Shown here: piece by piece, positions 1 through 6,317 of the stretch
How the letters are laid out: the number at the start of each line of letters is the position of its first letter
Numbering within the stretch: position 1 is the stretch's first letter
Program-made: the position numbers and the translations under genes
Origin: an uncultured Bacillota bacterium
GTDB lineage: Bacteria > Bacillota > Clostridia > Christensenellales > UBA1242
Direction of reading: 5' to 3'
NCBI GenBank assembly: GCA_937889705.1
Contig: CALBYO010000012.1
Coordinates: 1-6,450, forward strand
DNA: 6,450 nucleotides
The notes under the pieces: model-generated
What the model was told of the DNA's origin: nothing
Databases searched by the model: none
Seen by the model: only the letters and a program-made list of their open reading frames with translations

Positions 1-882
1 TTTGATAGTAAAAATGTTGAATATGTGGAATTGATATACTCAGATGAAACAACTGAAAGATTCTATGAACTTGAAGCAAGCGAAAATTCTGCGACAAAAT
101 ATTCTCAAATTCAAGTTAAAGCAAATGAAAATAGAAAAGTAACTGCATATGTTGTTGGACTTTGGGATAGTGAATATAAAGGTCTCACTTATGCAACCAC
201 TGGTTTAAATGCAGACGGTTCAACTTATGAAATTACAAATGGTTTAACTACTGCTAAATATTGGGGGGCTGATACTACAATAACTGTTCCAGATTCAGTT
301 AAAGTTAGAGAAAGAGACCTTAAAGCTGTTTTAACAGGCATTGATGCCAATTATTTTGGAAAAGGAAATCTTATTATGGATTTCTTTGGAATTTCATATC
401 CTTGTAAATTTTCTTGGAGATATAATGGAACAACAGAGTTAATTAATGAATTTCAAAATTTAAACGAAGCGATAACATATATTAGTGGCGATAATGATTG
501 GATAAAACAGCACGAATTTGACGATAATTTTGAACAATACGAGTTTATCTTTGAATATTCTGCATTGTGCGAAACAACTAATATCTTTTATAAAGATAAA
601 AATGTTGTTGAAGTTGGAAGTGCTACTTTTGGAAATACAAAGTGCGATAATATTATTATAGGAAACAATGTTGAAAAAATAAATGCTGTGTCGTGCGTAT
701 ATTCAACGGTAAAAACTGTTACATTATCTAGTTCAGTAAAAACAATATGCGGTACAGCCTTTGATGGTTGTTCTAATCTTACAACAACAATCAATGAAGG
801 CTGGGTTAAAGTTGAAGACGGGTCGGCTGTTGACGCAAGCACGCTTCTAAAAGATATTTCTTATGATATTAAAAGAGCGTAA
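1..882 (+). CDS. BspA-like leucine-rich-repeat protein, C-terminal part (5' end outside window)
   Basis: The reading frame is open from base 1 (FDSKNVEYV...) to TAA at 880-882, so the gene starts upstream. The GTG at 25 has no ribosome binding site before it and is probably an internal Val codon. About 293 residues are visible. The last 100 or so contain degenerate repeats of the BspA/LRR_5 type: a hydrophobic strand followed by a short 'SVKTICGTAFDGCSNLTT' unit, preceded by a similar, more divergent 'NVEKINAVS' unit. Such proteins are usually secreted or surface-exposed and act in adhesion or binding, but the signal peptide would lie outside the window. The first 180 or so residues are polar, beta-rich and not recognised. 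There is no LPXTG motif or C-terminal membrane anchor; the protein ends DIKRA. Several cysteines cluster in the repeat part (ALCE, TKCD, VSCV, TICG, DGCS). The repeat-family call is fairly secure; the specific function is unknown. Confidence 0.7.
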   Translation, partial: FDSKNVEYVELIYSDETTERFYELEASENSATKYSQIQVKANENRKVTAYVVGLWDSEYKGLTYATTGLNADGSTYEITNGLTTAKYWGADTTITVPDSVKVRERDLKAVLTGIDANYFGKGNLIMDFFGISYPCKFSWRYNGTTELINEFQNLNEAITYISGDNDWIKQHEFDDNFEQYEFIFEYSALCETTNIFYKDKNVVEVGSATFGNTKCDNIIIGNNVEKINAVSCVYSTVKTVTLSSSVKTICGTAFDGCSNLTTTINEGWVKVEDGSAVDASTLLKDISYDIKRA

Positions 883-901
883 ATAAGCAAAACCAGAAAA
901 T

Positions 902-928
902 AAAAAACTCCCAAGTGGGAGTTTTTTT
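902..928. terminator. bidirectional intrinsic terminator between convergent genes
   Basis: AAAAAACTCCC (902-912) pairs perfectly with GGGAGTTTTTT (917-927) around an AAGT loop. The G/C-containing core is CTCCC/GGGAG. The A tract on one side and T tract on the other give a U-rich tail on both strands, so it can end the repeat-protein transcript (+) and the peptidase transcript (-). On the minus side the right arm touches the stop codon of the peptidase gene (927-929). Confidence 0.88.
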
Positions 929-2471
929 AGTTGAGCAAGATAACTTTGCCGTCTATCCAGGCGTTGAATATGGGCTCTAATTTTGTTTTTGACGCTTTTT
1001 CAAATGATGAAATCATATTCTCTGGTTTGGCTATTTTAAAGGCGTTATCTGAATAGTATTGTTGAAGGCATTTCTTAAATTTATCAAAACCCAAGATTTC
1101 TCGCAGTGTGTCGAACATCAACATACCTTTTACATAGGTCAAATAAACATATTCTGGTTCGGTTTTAAATTCGGACAAATTTCTGTCCATTGATGTGTCA
1201 AGGTCGCCATAGACGCCGCTATAAACTTCTACAAACATTTGATAATTTGAGTAGGCATTTTTGATAATTGCGTTTTTGTCTACGCCTTCGTTTGGGTTGA
1301 TTTCGTAGTATAGGGCGGTGGTGTATTCGGTTAGACCTTCGTCTAGCCAGCCGTTATCATATTCGCTATTGCCAACGACATTATACCACCATTGGTGTGC
1401 TGTTTCGTGGACAATAACTTGTTCGTATTGAGTGTGGTCGGTGATGTCGCTTGCGATATAAATTAAGTTTGGATATTCCATGCCACCGTGGACAAAATTT
1501 GCTTCCACGACTGACAATGTTTTATAAGGATATTTGCCAATTAAGTTATTGAAAGTTGAAATTGATTTGCAAGCGGTTTCAAGCGATTTTTCTGGGTCGG
1601 TATCGGAAAAATAGTAGTAAGATACGCTTACTCCGTCGCAATCTTTTGAAATGACTTCAAATTGGTCGCTTAAAACTATTGCAAAGTCGCGGACAGTTGT
1701 TGCTGTCATTGTGTTTGTGGTTAAATTTCCACTTGAATTGCTGCTTGAAAGGCTGCCACTGCTTGCCATTTTATATTTGCTTGGGAAAGTGATTGAAACG
1801 TTATAATTTGCCATTTCGGAATAAAATGGGTCGCCGTTATAGTGGTATAAATCGGTTTTGAAGTCGCCGTTTTCATACACGCAGGCGATAGGGTAGAAAT
1901 TGCCAAGATTTATTGTGTTATCGCCGTAGCCAAAGCGGTGATTTACATTTGGCAATGTGATGAGATATTCAATTTCAATTTCGATGCGGTCGTCAGGGAA
2001 CAACTCCTTTGTTAAGTTGATTTGCAAAATGTTTTCGTCCTCGCCAGTTATTTGGTAACTTGGGTTGTTAATGTTGTCCAAATCATTTAATTTTAGAGAG
2101 CAGTTCATGCCGGAAACTTTGGCTGATTTGATATCAATTCTGCCATAACTTTTGCCGTTTGGGTAGGCTTTATGTTCGTTTGTCAAACTGACAGGTGAAA
2201 TTTTAGCGCCTTCCCTGAAAGCGTTTGGGTATAGGTGAAATTTTAGTTGATTTAGGCTGACATCGGTATTGTTTTTATAATCAACTTTTTGCACGCCTGT
2301 TACGGTCATGTTTTCGTCATCAAAAGTTAGGTTTAGGTCGTAATTTGTAAGGTTTTCGCTTACGCTTTTTGCACTCGCTGTGCAGCCTGTGAATATGACC
2401 ACAACAAGTGCGATTGTGGAAATTACGCAGAGTGCAATCATTATTCGGGCTATCCATTTTTTAAACTTCAT
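927..2471 (-). CDS. M1-family zinc metallopeptidase (aminopeptidase-like), predicted lipoprotein
   Basis: This 514-residue protein has the full gluzincin signature. HETAH gives zinc ligands H355 and H359 and catalytic E356, and the third ligand E378 lies in WLDEG at the expected spacing. HGGMEYP (328-334) is the variant of the GAMEN exopeptidase loop, and Y446 in TYVKG fits the M1 transition-state tyrosine. The N-terminus has basic residues, a hydrophobic stretch (about 10-29) and FTGC ending at C30, a plausible lipobox although Phe at -3 is less usual. It is therefore probably anchored outside the membrane and trims peptides. Residues about 40-250 fit the M1 beta-saddle domain. At 514 residues it lacks the long C-terminal helical domain of the 600-900 residue M1 enzymes. 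The start at ATG 2471 has AGGAG at 2478-2482, six bases upstream. The gene stands alone, divergent from ppdK. Peptide specificity cannot be read from the sequence. Confidence 0.93.
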   Translation of the reverse strand: MKFKKWIARIMIALCVISTIALVVVIFTGCTASAKSVSENLTNYDLNLTFDDENMTVTGVQKVDYKNNTDVSLNQLKFHLYPNAFREGAKISPVSLTNEHKAYPNGKSYGRIDIKSAKVSGMNCSLKLNDLDNINNPSYQITGEDENILQINLTKELFPDDRIEIEIEYLITLPNVNHRFGYGDNTINLGNFYPIACVYENGDFKTDLYHYNGDPFYSEMANYNVSITFPSKYKMASSGSLSSSNSSGNLTTNTMTATTVRDFAIVLSDQFEVISKDCDGVSVSYYYFSDTDPEKSLETACKSISTFNNLIGKYPYKTLSVVEANFVHGGMEYPNLIYIASDITDHTQYEQVIVHETAHQWWYNVVGNSEYDNGWLDEGLTEYTTALYYEINPNEGVDKNAIIKNAYSNYQMFVEVYSGVYGDLDTSMDRNLSEFKTEPEYVYLTYVKGMLMFDTLREILGFDKFKKCLQQYYSDNAFKIAKPENMISSFEKASKTKLEPIFNAWIDGKVILLN

Positions 2472-2482
2472 ATTAAACTCCT

Positions 2483-2500
2483 AAACATATTTATATGTTT
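2483..2500. repeat. perfect palindrome, candidate operator or 5'-UTR hairpin of the peptidase gene
   Basis: AAACATAT (2483-2490) and ATATGTTT (2493-2500) are perfect inverted repeats separated by TT. The element directly abuts the AGGAG ribosome binding site of the peptidase gene on the minus strand. A two-base centre favours binding by a dimeric regulator over a stable RNA hairpin, and the arms are AT-rich. I could not fix a convincing promoter for the minus strand: TTGATA (2543-2548, read on the minus strand) has only a poor -10 (TAATTT) at 17 bases. A regulatory role is inference. Confidence 0.4.
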
Positions 2501-2555
2501 GCTATTTGTCTAAAATGAGAAATTAAAAAAATCTTAAAAAAGTATCAAATATTTT

Positions 2556-2584
2556 TTGGAAAATTTGCTGTTTTGTTGTATCAT
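2556..2584 (+). promoter_or_regulatory. sigma-A-type promoter of ppdK
   Basis: TTGGAA (2556-2561) and TATCAT (2579-2584) are separated by exactly 17 bases, each a close match to the housekeeping -35 and -10 boxes. Transcription would begin near 2591, leaving a leader of about 48 bases before the ATG at 2639. No hairpin or known riboswitch is visible in that leader. Confidence 0.6.
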
Positions 2585-2638
2585 CTATCCAGTTGATCGA
2601 AAACAAATGTCAACAAAAATTTTAAACAGGAGAAAATT

Positions 2639-3163
2639 ATGGCAAAAAAGAAGTATGTTTACCTTTTTAGCGAAGGTAACGCCGACATGAGAAATCTTCT
2701 AGGTGGCAAGGGTGCTAACTTAGCAGAAATGACCAATATTGGTATGCCGGTTCCACAAGGCTTTACTGTTTCAACAGAAGCTTGTGTTCGCTATTACGAT
2801 GATGGAAAAAAACTTTCCGATGACATTGTCAAAGAAATCATGGACCATTTGACAAAACTTGAAAAAATCACTGGCAAAAAATTTGGAGATAAGAAAAATC
2901 CACTTTTAGTTTCAGTTAGAAGCGGTGCTAGGGTTTCTATGCCTGGTATGATGGACACTATCTTGAACTTAGGTATCAATGATGAAGTTGTTGAAGGCTT
3001 GGCAGAACTCACTGGCAATCCAAGATTTGCTTACGATAGCTATCGTAGATTTATTCAAATGTTCTCAGATGTTGCACTTGGTCTTGATAAAGCAAACTTT
3101 GAGAAAATCATCGACAAAATGAAAGAAGAGAGAAAAATTAAAAGTTATGATTGGCAAATATAA
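2639..3163 (+). CDS. ppdK: pyruvate, phosphate dikinase, N-terminal fragment (gene interrupted)
   Basis: This 174-residue frame is the first part of PPDK, which interconverts pyruvate + ATP + Pi with PEP + AMP + PPi in the cytoplasm. It starts at ATG 2639 behind AGGAG (2628-2632, six-base spacer). The ATP-grasp nucleotide-binding domain begins normally: GGKGANLAEM with K24, VSVRSGAR with R94, the MPGMMDTILNLG stretch at 101-112, and NPRFAYDSYRRFIQMFSDV at 127-145. Similarity to the family holds to about S169 (KEERKIKS). The last five residues (YDWQI) are out-of-frame sequence ending at TAA 3161-3163. PPDKs such as the Clostridium symbiosum enzyme continue with a DTDLTADDLKE-like segment that is absent here. 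The downstream frame, which overlaps by 17 bases, carries the rest. Alone this fragment lacks the ATP-grasp residues E and Q, the swivelling histidine domain and the PEP site, so it cannot be a dikinase. Confidence 0.9.
   Translation: MAKKKYVYLFSEGNADMRNLLGGKGANLAEMTNIGMPVPQGFTVSTEACVRYYDDGKKLSDDIVKEIMDHLTKLEKITGKKFGDKKNPLLVSVRSGARVSMPGMMDTILNLGINDEVVEGLAELTGNPRFAYDSYRRFIQMFSDVALGLDKANFEKIIDKMKEERKIKSYDWQI
3143..3163 (+). other. ppdK: frame break in ppdK: about 32 bases missing plus change of frame
   Basis: The N-terminal frame matches the family up to the AGT codon at 3143-3145 (S169). The family alignment resumes one base later, in the +1 frame, at ATG 3147 (MIGKYKALF). By recalled comparison with the C. 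symbiosum enzyme, 11 codons (DTDLTADDLKE-like) are missing between these points and one extra base (T3146) remains, a net loss of about 32 bases. Adding 11 residues gives about 878 in total, matching the usual length near 875. Both frames are open together from 3123 to 3160. Confidence 0.75.
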
Positions 3164-5243
3164 AGCCCTCTTCAAAAAAGAAATGGGATATGATTTCCCA
3201 CAAGAACCAAAAGCTCAACTTTTGGAAGCGGTTAAAGCCGTATTTAGATCTTGGGACAATCCAAGAGCAATTTACTATCGCCGTGTTAACGACATTCCTT
3301 CAAACTGGGGAACTGCTGTTAATATTCAATCCATGGTATTTGGTAACATGGGCGAAAAGAGCGGAACAGGCGTTGCTTTCACTCGTAACCCATCAACAGG
3401 CGAAAAGAAATTGTATGGCGAATATCTTATGAATGCACAAGGCGAAGACGTTGTTGCTGGTGTTAGAACTCCAAATCCAATTTCAGACCTTCAAAAACAA
3501 GATAAAAAACTTTACGAACAATTTGTAAATATCGCAAATACTCTTGAAAAACACTACAAAGATATGCAAGATATGGAATTTACAATCGAAAATGGTAAAC
3601 TCTATATGCTTCAAACAAGAAATGGTAAGAGAACAGCAAAAGCTGCTCTTAAAATTGCAGTTGATTTAGTTAACGAAAAGATGCTCTCAGAAAAAGAAGC
3701 ATTAATGAAACTTGATCCTAAACAATTAGATGCTCTTTTGCACCCACAATTTGATAACGCTGCTCTTAAAAAAGCAAAAGTTATTGGTAAAGGTCTTCCA
3801 GCATCTCCTGGCGCAGGTTGCGGAGCAGTTGCTTTCACAGCAGAACGCGCAGAAGAAATGGTTAAAGAAGGAATAAAAAAAGTTATTCTTGTTAGACTTG
3901 AAACATCACCAGAAGATATTGAAGGTATGGCAGTTAGCCAAGGTATCTTAACAGCAAGAGGCGGTATGACATCTCACGCAGCTGTTGTTGCAAGAGGTAT
4001 GGGAACTGCTTGCGTTGCTGGCGTTGGCGAACTTGTTGTTGACGAAGCAAAGAAAGTGTTCACACTTGGCGGAAAAACATATAAAGAAGGAGATTATATC
4101 TCTATCGATGGCTCAACTGGTAATATTTATGGCGAAGAAGTTAAAACTGTTCCAGCATCACTTTCAGGTGACTTTGCAACAGTTATGGCTTGGGCAGATA
4201 AATATAAAGCGCTTGAAGTAAGAACAAACGCAGACACACCAGCAGACGCTAAAACTGCATACAACTTTGGTGCACAAGGTATCGGTCTTTGCAGAACTGA
4301 ACATATGTTCTTTGATGCTGACAGAATTCCAGCAGTTAGAGAAATGATTGTTTCAACAACAGTTGAAGAAAGAAAGAAAGCATTGAAAAAATTGCTTCCA
4401 ATGCAAAAGAAAGACTTTATTGGTTTGTATAAAGAAATGAAAGGTTATCCTGTTACTATTCGTTTCTTAGATCCACCTCTACACGAATTCTTGCCTCATG
4501 AAGATGCAGAAATCAAAGCGTTAGCAGCAGAAATGGGCATTCCATTTAAACGCTTAAAAGAAACAGTTGCAAATCTTAAAGAAGTAAACCCAATGATGGG
4601 ACACAGAGGATTAAGACTTGCAATCACATATCCAGAAATTGCAGAAATGCAAACACAAGCAGTTATTGAAGCCGCTTTAACAGTTAAAAAGAAATATGGT
4701 TATGATATTAAACCAGAAATCATGATTCCTTTAACATGCGATAGCAGAGAATTTAACTTCGTTCGCGATGTTGTTGCTAACAAAGCAGACGAAATTATCG
4801 CAAAAGAAGGCGTTAAACTTCAATATAAAATTGGAACAATGATTGAAATTCCTCGTGCTGCATTAACAGCAGACGAAATCGCAAAAACAGCAGAATTCTT
4901 CTCATTTGGAACAAACGACTTAACACAAATGACATACGGATTCAGCCGTGACGATGCAGGTAAATTCTTAGATTACTATTATGAAAGAAAAATCTTTGAA
5001 TCAGATCCATTTGCAAGACTTGACCAAAACGGCGTTGGTAAACTTGTTGAAATGGCAGCAAAACTTGGAAAATCAGTTCGTCCAGACATCAAACTTGGAA
5101 TTTGCGGCGAACATGGCGGTGACCCAAGTTCAGTTGATTTCTGCCACAGAGCAGGATTGACATATGTTTCATGCTCACCATATCGTGTTCCTATTGCAAG
5201 ACTTGCAGCAGCACAAGCAAACATTAAAAATCCAAGAAAATAA
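3147..5243 (+). CDS. ppdK: pyruvate, phosphate dikinase, C-terminal fragment with catalytic centres
   Basis: This 698-residue frame holds the remaining four-fifths of PPDK. In order: the rest of the ATP-grasp domain, with E144 and Q156 in MEFTIENG and YMLQTRNGKR; the phosphohistidine domain (about 212-330), with catalytic H277 in GGMTSHAAVVARGMG; and the PEP/pyruvate TIM barrel (about 340-698), with R439 before LDPPLHEF, HRG at 486-488, E567 in MIEIPRAA, N590-D591 in FGTNDLTQ and acid/base C676 in SCSPYRVPIARLAAAQ. T275 in the TSH motif is the residue that PDRP-type regulators phosphorylate in this family. No active-site residue is lost. ATG 3147 is the first in-frame ATG; only a weak purine stretch (GAGAG, near 3128-3132) precedes it, 14 bases away, so independent translation is possible by coupling but not well supported. 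In an undamaged gene this would be fused to the preceding fragment. It could be a true pseudogene, a strain variant or an assembly error. Confidence 0.93.
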   Translation: MIGKYKALFKKEMGYDFPQEPKAQLLEAVKAVFRSWDNPRAIYYRRVNDIPSNWGTAVNIQSMVFGNMGEKSGTGVAFTRNPSTGEKKLYGEYLMNAQGEDVVAGVRTPNPISDLQKQDKKLYEQFVNIANTLEKHYKDMQDMEFTIENGKLYMLQTRNGKRTAKAALKIAVDLVNEKMLSEKEALMKLDPKQLDALLHPQFDNAALKKAKVIGKGLPASPGAGCGAVAFTAERAEEMVKEGIKKVILVRLETSPEDIEGMAVSQGILTARGGMTSHAAVVARGMGTACVAGVGELVVDEAKKVFTLGGKTYKEGDYISIDGSTGNIYGEEVKTVPASLSGDFATVMAWADKYKALEVRTNADTPADAKTAYNFGAQGIGLCRTEHMFFDADRIPAVREMIVSTTVEERKKALKKLLPMQKKDFIGLYKEMKGYPVTIRFLDPPLHEFLPHEDAEIKALAAEMGIPFKRLKETVANLKEVNPMMGHRGLRLAITYPEIAEMQTQAVIEAALTVKKKYGYDIKPEIMIPLTCDSREFNFVRDVVANKADEIIAKEGVKLQYKIGTMIEIPRAALTADEIAKTAEFFSFGTNDLTQMTYGFSRDDAGKFLDYYYERKIFESDPFARLDQNGVGKLVEMAAKLGKSVRPDIKLGICGEHGGDPSSVDFCHRAGLTYVSCSPYRVPIARLAAAQANIKNPRK

Positions 5244-5249
5244 TCAATT

Positions 5250-5283
5250 AAAAAACCTTAGACTTCGCGTTTAAGGTTTTTTT
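5250..5283 (+). terminator. intrinsic terminator of ppdK
   Basis: AAAAAACCTTA (5250-5260) pairs with TAAGGTTTTTT (5272-5282). The stem can extend inward through a G-T wobble, A-T and C-G to a TTCGC loop (5264-5268). It ends in a run of seven T (5277-5283) and starts seven bases after the ppdK stop. Confidence 0.87.
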
Positions 5284-5331
5284 ATAAATGTAGTTTATAT
5301 TTGTAATCAAAATTTAGTATTTATTTTTGTA

Positions 5332-5360
5332 TTGACTTTAAAGCACAATTTCTTTATACT
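5332..5360 (+). promoter_or_regulatory. sigma-A-type promoter of the HAD/MazG operon
   Basis: TTGACT (5332-5337) and TATACT (5355-5360) each match the consensus in five of six positions and are exactly 17 bases apart. They follow the ppdK terminator and precede GAGGAG at 5371-5376. Transcription would begin near 5367, giving a very short leader. The -35 box includes the TTG that would otherwise be the only standard start codon upstream of the HAD core. Confidence 0.72.
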
Positions 5361-5370
5361 AAAATCAGTT

Positions 5371-5376
5371 GAGGAG
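5371..5376 (+). promoter_or_regulatory. ribosome binding site of the HAD gene, arguing for a start near 5389
   Basis: GAGGAG is a strong Shine-Dalgarno sequence just after the promoter. It lies 12 bases before the ATT codon at 5389 and 24 before the GTG at 5401. It is downstream of TTG 5332 and so cannot serve that codon. No in-frame ATG, GTG or TTG lies at the ideal distance. Confidence 0.5.
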
Positions 5377-5388
5377 TTTTCTAAAAAA

Positions 5389-6009
5389 ATTAAATGTGTA
5401 GTGCTTGATTTTGATAATACTATTGCAGCAACTGAACAATATTCATGGCTAGCGCATAACAAATCTTTAGAGAAATACGGCGTTTATTTGAATTCACAAT
5501 GTATAAAAAAATACATTGGACATCCAGATAATGAAATTTTTGCTATGATTGAACAAGATTTTAATATAAAAATTGATTATAAAACGCATTATTCCGAAAG
5601 GTTAAACAACTATATAGATTTAATATTAAATAGCAATTTAAAACCATATTGTTACATAAATGATTTGCTTGATCTTGATTTAAAATTTTATATTTTATCA
5701 TCAAATAGTGAATTTGCAATTAGAAAAATTTTAAGCCATTGGGGTATAGAGAATAAATTTGAAAAAGTTTACTCTATGTTAGATATGAACTTAAAAAAAT
5801 CTTATGTATTAGAAAATAGTAAAACTTTTTTCGGCTTTGATCAATCTGAAATTGTAGTTTTTGAAGATTCGCCTAATACTATTAATTTAGCAAATTCATT
5901 AGGTTGTGAAACAGTTTACATTGATAATGGAGATAATAATCTTAAATGTAATTATAATTTTAAAATTGATGTAGGGAGTGATTATGCAAAAGAAAGTACA
6001 AGAATTTAA
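5389..6009 (+). CDS. HAD-superfamily hydrolase (subfamily I-like phosphatase), start uncertain
   Basis: The four HAD motifs are present (numbering from 5389): motif I DFDNT with nucleophile D7 and acid/base D9; motif II ILSSNS with S104-S105; motif III lysine K136 or K137; motif IV VVFEDS with E159-D160. About 90 residues between motifs I and II form a helical cap, as in phosphoglycolate phosphatase-like enzymes. It likely removes phosphate from a small metabolite with Mg2+ in the cytoplasm; the substrate is not evident. Start choice: the frame can be extended to TTG 5332, but that codon lies in the -35 box with no ribosome binding site. Starting at ATT 5389 gives MKCVVLDFDNT, the typical beginning of the family, behind GAGGAG. 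GTG 5401 is the alternative but removes most of the first strand. The coding sequence is very AT-rich (18% G+C in 5641-5700, against 42% in 3901-3960 of ppdK, counted by hand). It overlaps the next gene by 26 bases, suggesting coupled translation. Confidence 0.82.
   Translation: MKCVVLDFDNTIAATEQYSWLAHNKSLEKYGVYLNSQCIKKYIGHPDNEIFAMIEQDFNIKIDYKTHYSERLNNYIDLILNSNLKPYCYINDLLDLDLKFYILSSNSEFAIRKILSHWGIENKFEKVYSMLDMNLKKSYVLENSKTFFGFDQSEIVVFEDSPNTINLANSLGCETVYIDNGDNNLKCNYNFKIDVGSDYAKESTRI
5973..5978 (+). promoter_or_regulatory. ribosome binding site fixing the MazG-like start at ATG 5984
   Basis: AGGGAG ends at 5978, five bases before ATG 5984. A GTG at 5978 is in the same frame, but its first base is the last base of this site, so it cannot use it. 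The site lies inside the end of the HAD coding sequence. Confidence 0.75.
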
Positions 6010-6295
6010 TAAAAATATGCCTTGTCATGAAAAGCCTATGCCTGTTCATGCAAGGATTTTGGACATTCAAAGCGAACTTGGTGAATTAGCAAAAGAATAT
6101 CTCAAAAATAGTAAATATGGCACTCAAAATTTTGATTTAACCGAAGATTTTAAATTGGAATATGGCGATGTTTTGTATTCTTTGCTTTCGTTGGGAAACG
6201 AAGTTGGTTTAAATGCAGAAGAAGAATTAGACAAAGTGCTTGAAAAATATAGAAAAAGAATTATAGACAAAAACTCAATGGGGAGCGGAAGATAA
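5984..6295 (+). CDS. MazG-like nucleotide pyrophosphohydrolase
   Basis: This 103-residue all-helical protein carries the MazG/dUTPase-type metal-binding pattern: E31-x-x-E34 in SELGELAKE, and E59-x-x-D62 in EYGDVLYSLL, 24 residues later. The closing helix EEELDKVLEKYRKRI and the C-terminal GSGR tail are typical of small stand-alone MazG-like proteins. The family splits nucleoside triphosphates to monophosphate and pyrophosphate with Mg2+ and often clears non-canonical or surplus dNTPs; the exact substrate here is unknown. ATG 5984 is preferred over GTG 5978 because AGGGAG (5973-5978) is correctly spaced only for the ATG. The gene overlaps the HAD gene by 26 bases in another frame, and its stop is one base before the next ATG, so the three are probably co-transcribed from the promoter at 5332-5360. 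It is a single-domain protein, shorter than full-length two-domain MazG. Confidence 0.88.
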   Translation: MQKKVQEFNKNMPCHEKPMPVHARILDIQSELGELAKEYLKNSKYGTQNFDLTEDFKLEYGDVLYSLLSLGNEVGLNAEEELDKVLEKYRKRIIDKNSMGSGR

Positions 6296-6317
6296 AATGG
6301 AAGATAAAGAAGATAAA
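6287..6317 (+). repeat. three copies of GAAGATAAA across a stop/start junction
   Basis: GAAGATAAA occurs at 6288-6296, 6300-6308 and 6309-6317. The first copy contains the MazG-like stop codon (TAA 6293-6295) and supplies GGAAG, a plausible ribosome binding site for the ATG at 6297. The other two encode Glu-Asp-Lys twice at the start of the next protein. Copies one and two also share a preceding G, making a ten-base direct repeat. Confidence 0.75.

Noticed and set aside
588..842. Minus-strand reading frame of 84 codons opposite the repeat-protein gene
   Set aside because: It lies wholly opposite a gene with recognisable repeats and has no ribosome binding site or family signature.
2468..2488. 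Six-codon minus-strand mini-ORF (MFRSLI) whose TGA overlaps the peptidase ATG as ATGA
   Set aside because: It has no ribosome binding site of its own and contains the AGGAG of the real gene; most likely chance.
2571..2618. Inverted repeat TTTTGTTG / CAACAAAA around the ppdK promoter
   Set aside because: The arms are 32 bases apart, and the left arm lies upstream of the predicted transcription start, so no RNA hairpin would form; low complexity makes chance likely.
2472..2638. Riboswitch or small RNA in the divergent intergenic region
   Set aside because: Only 167 AT-rich bases with promoter, palindrome and ribosome binding sites; no conserved aptamer-like helices were seen.
3120..3163. Programmed ribosomal frameshift joining the two ppdK frames
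   Set aside because: A +1 shift would be needed, with no recognisable slippery site or stimulator, and shifting alone would not restore the 11 or so missing residues.
3151..3432. Plus-strand reading frame of 93 codons inside ppdK
   Set aside because: It overlaps strongly conserved PPDK coding sequence in another frame and resembles no protein family.
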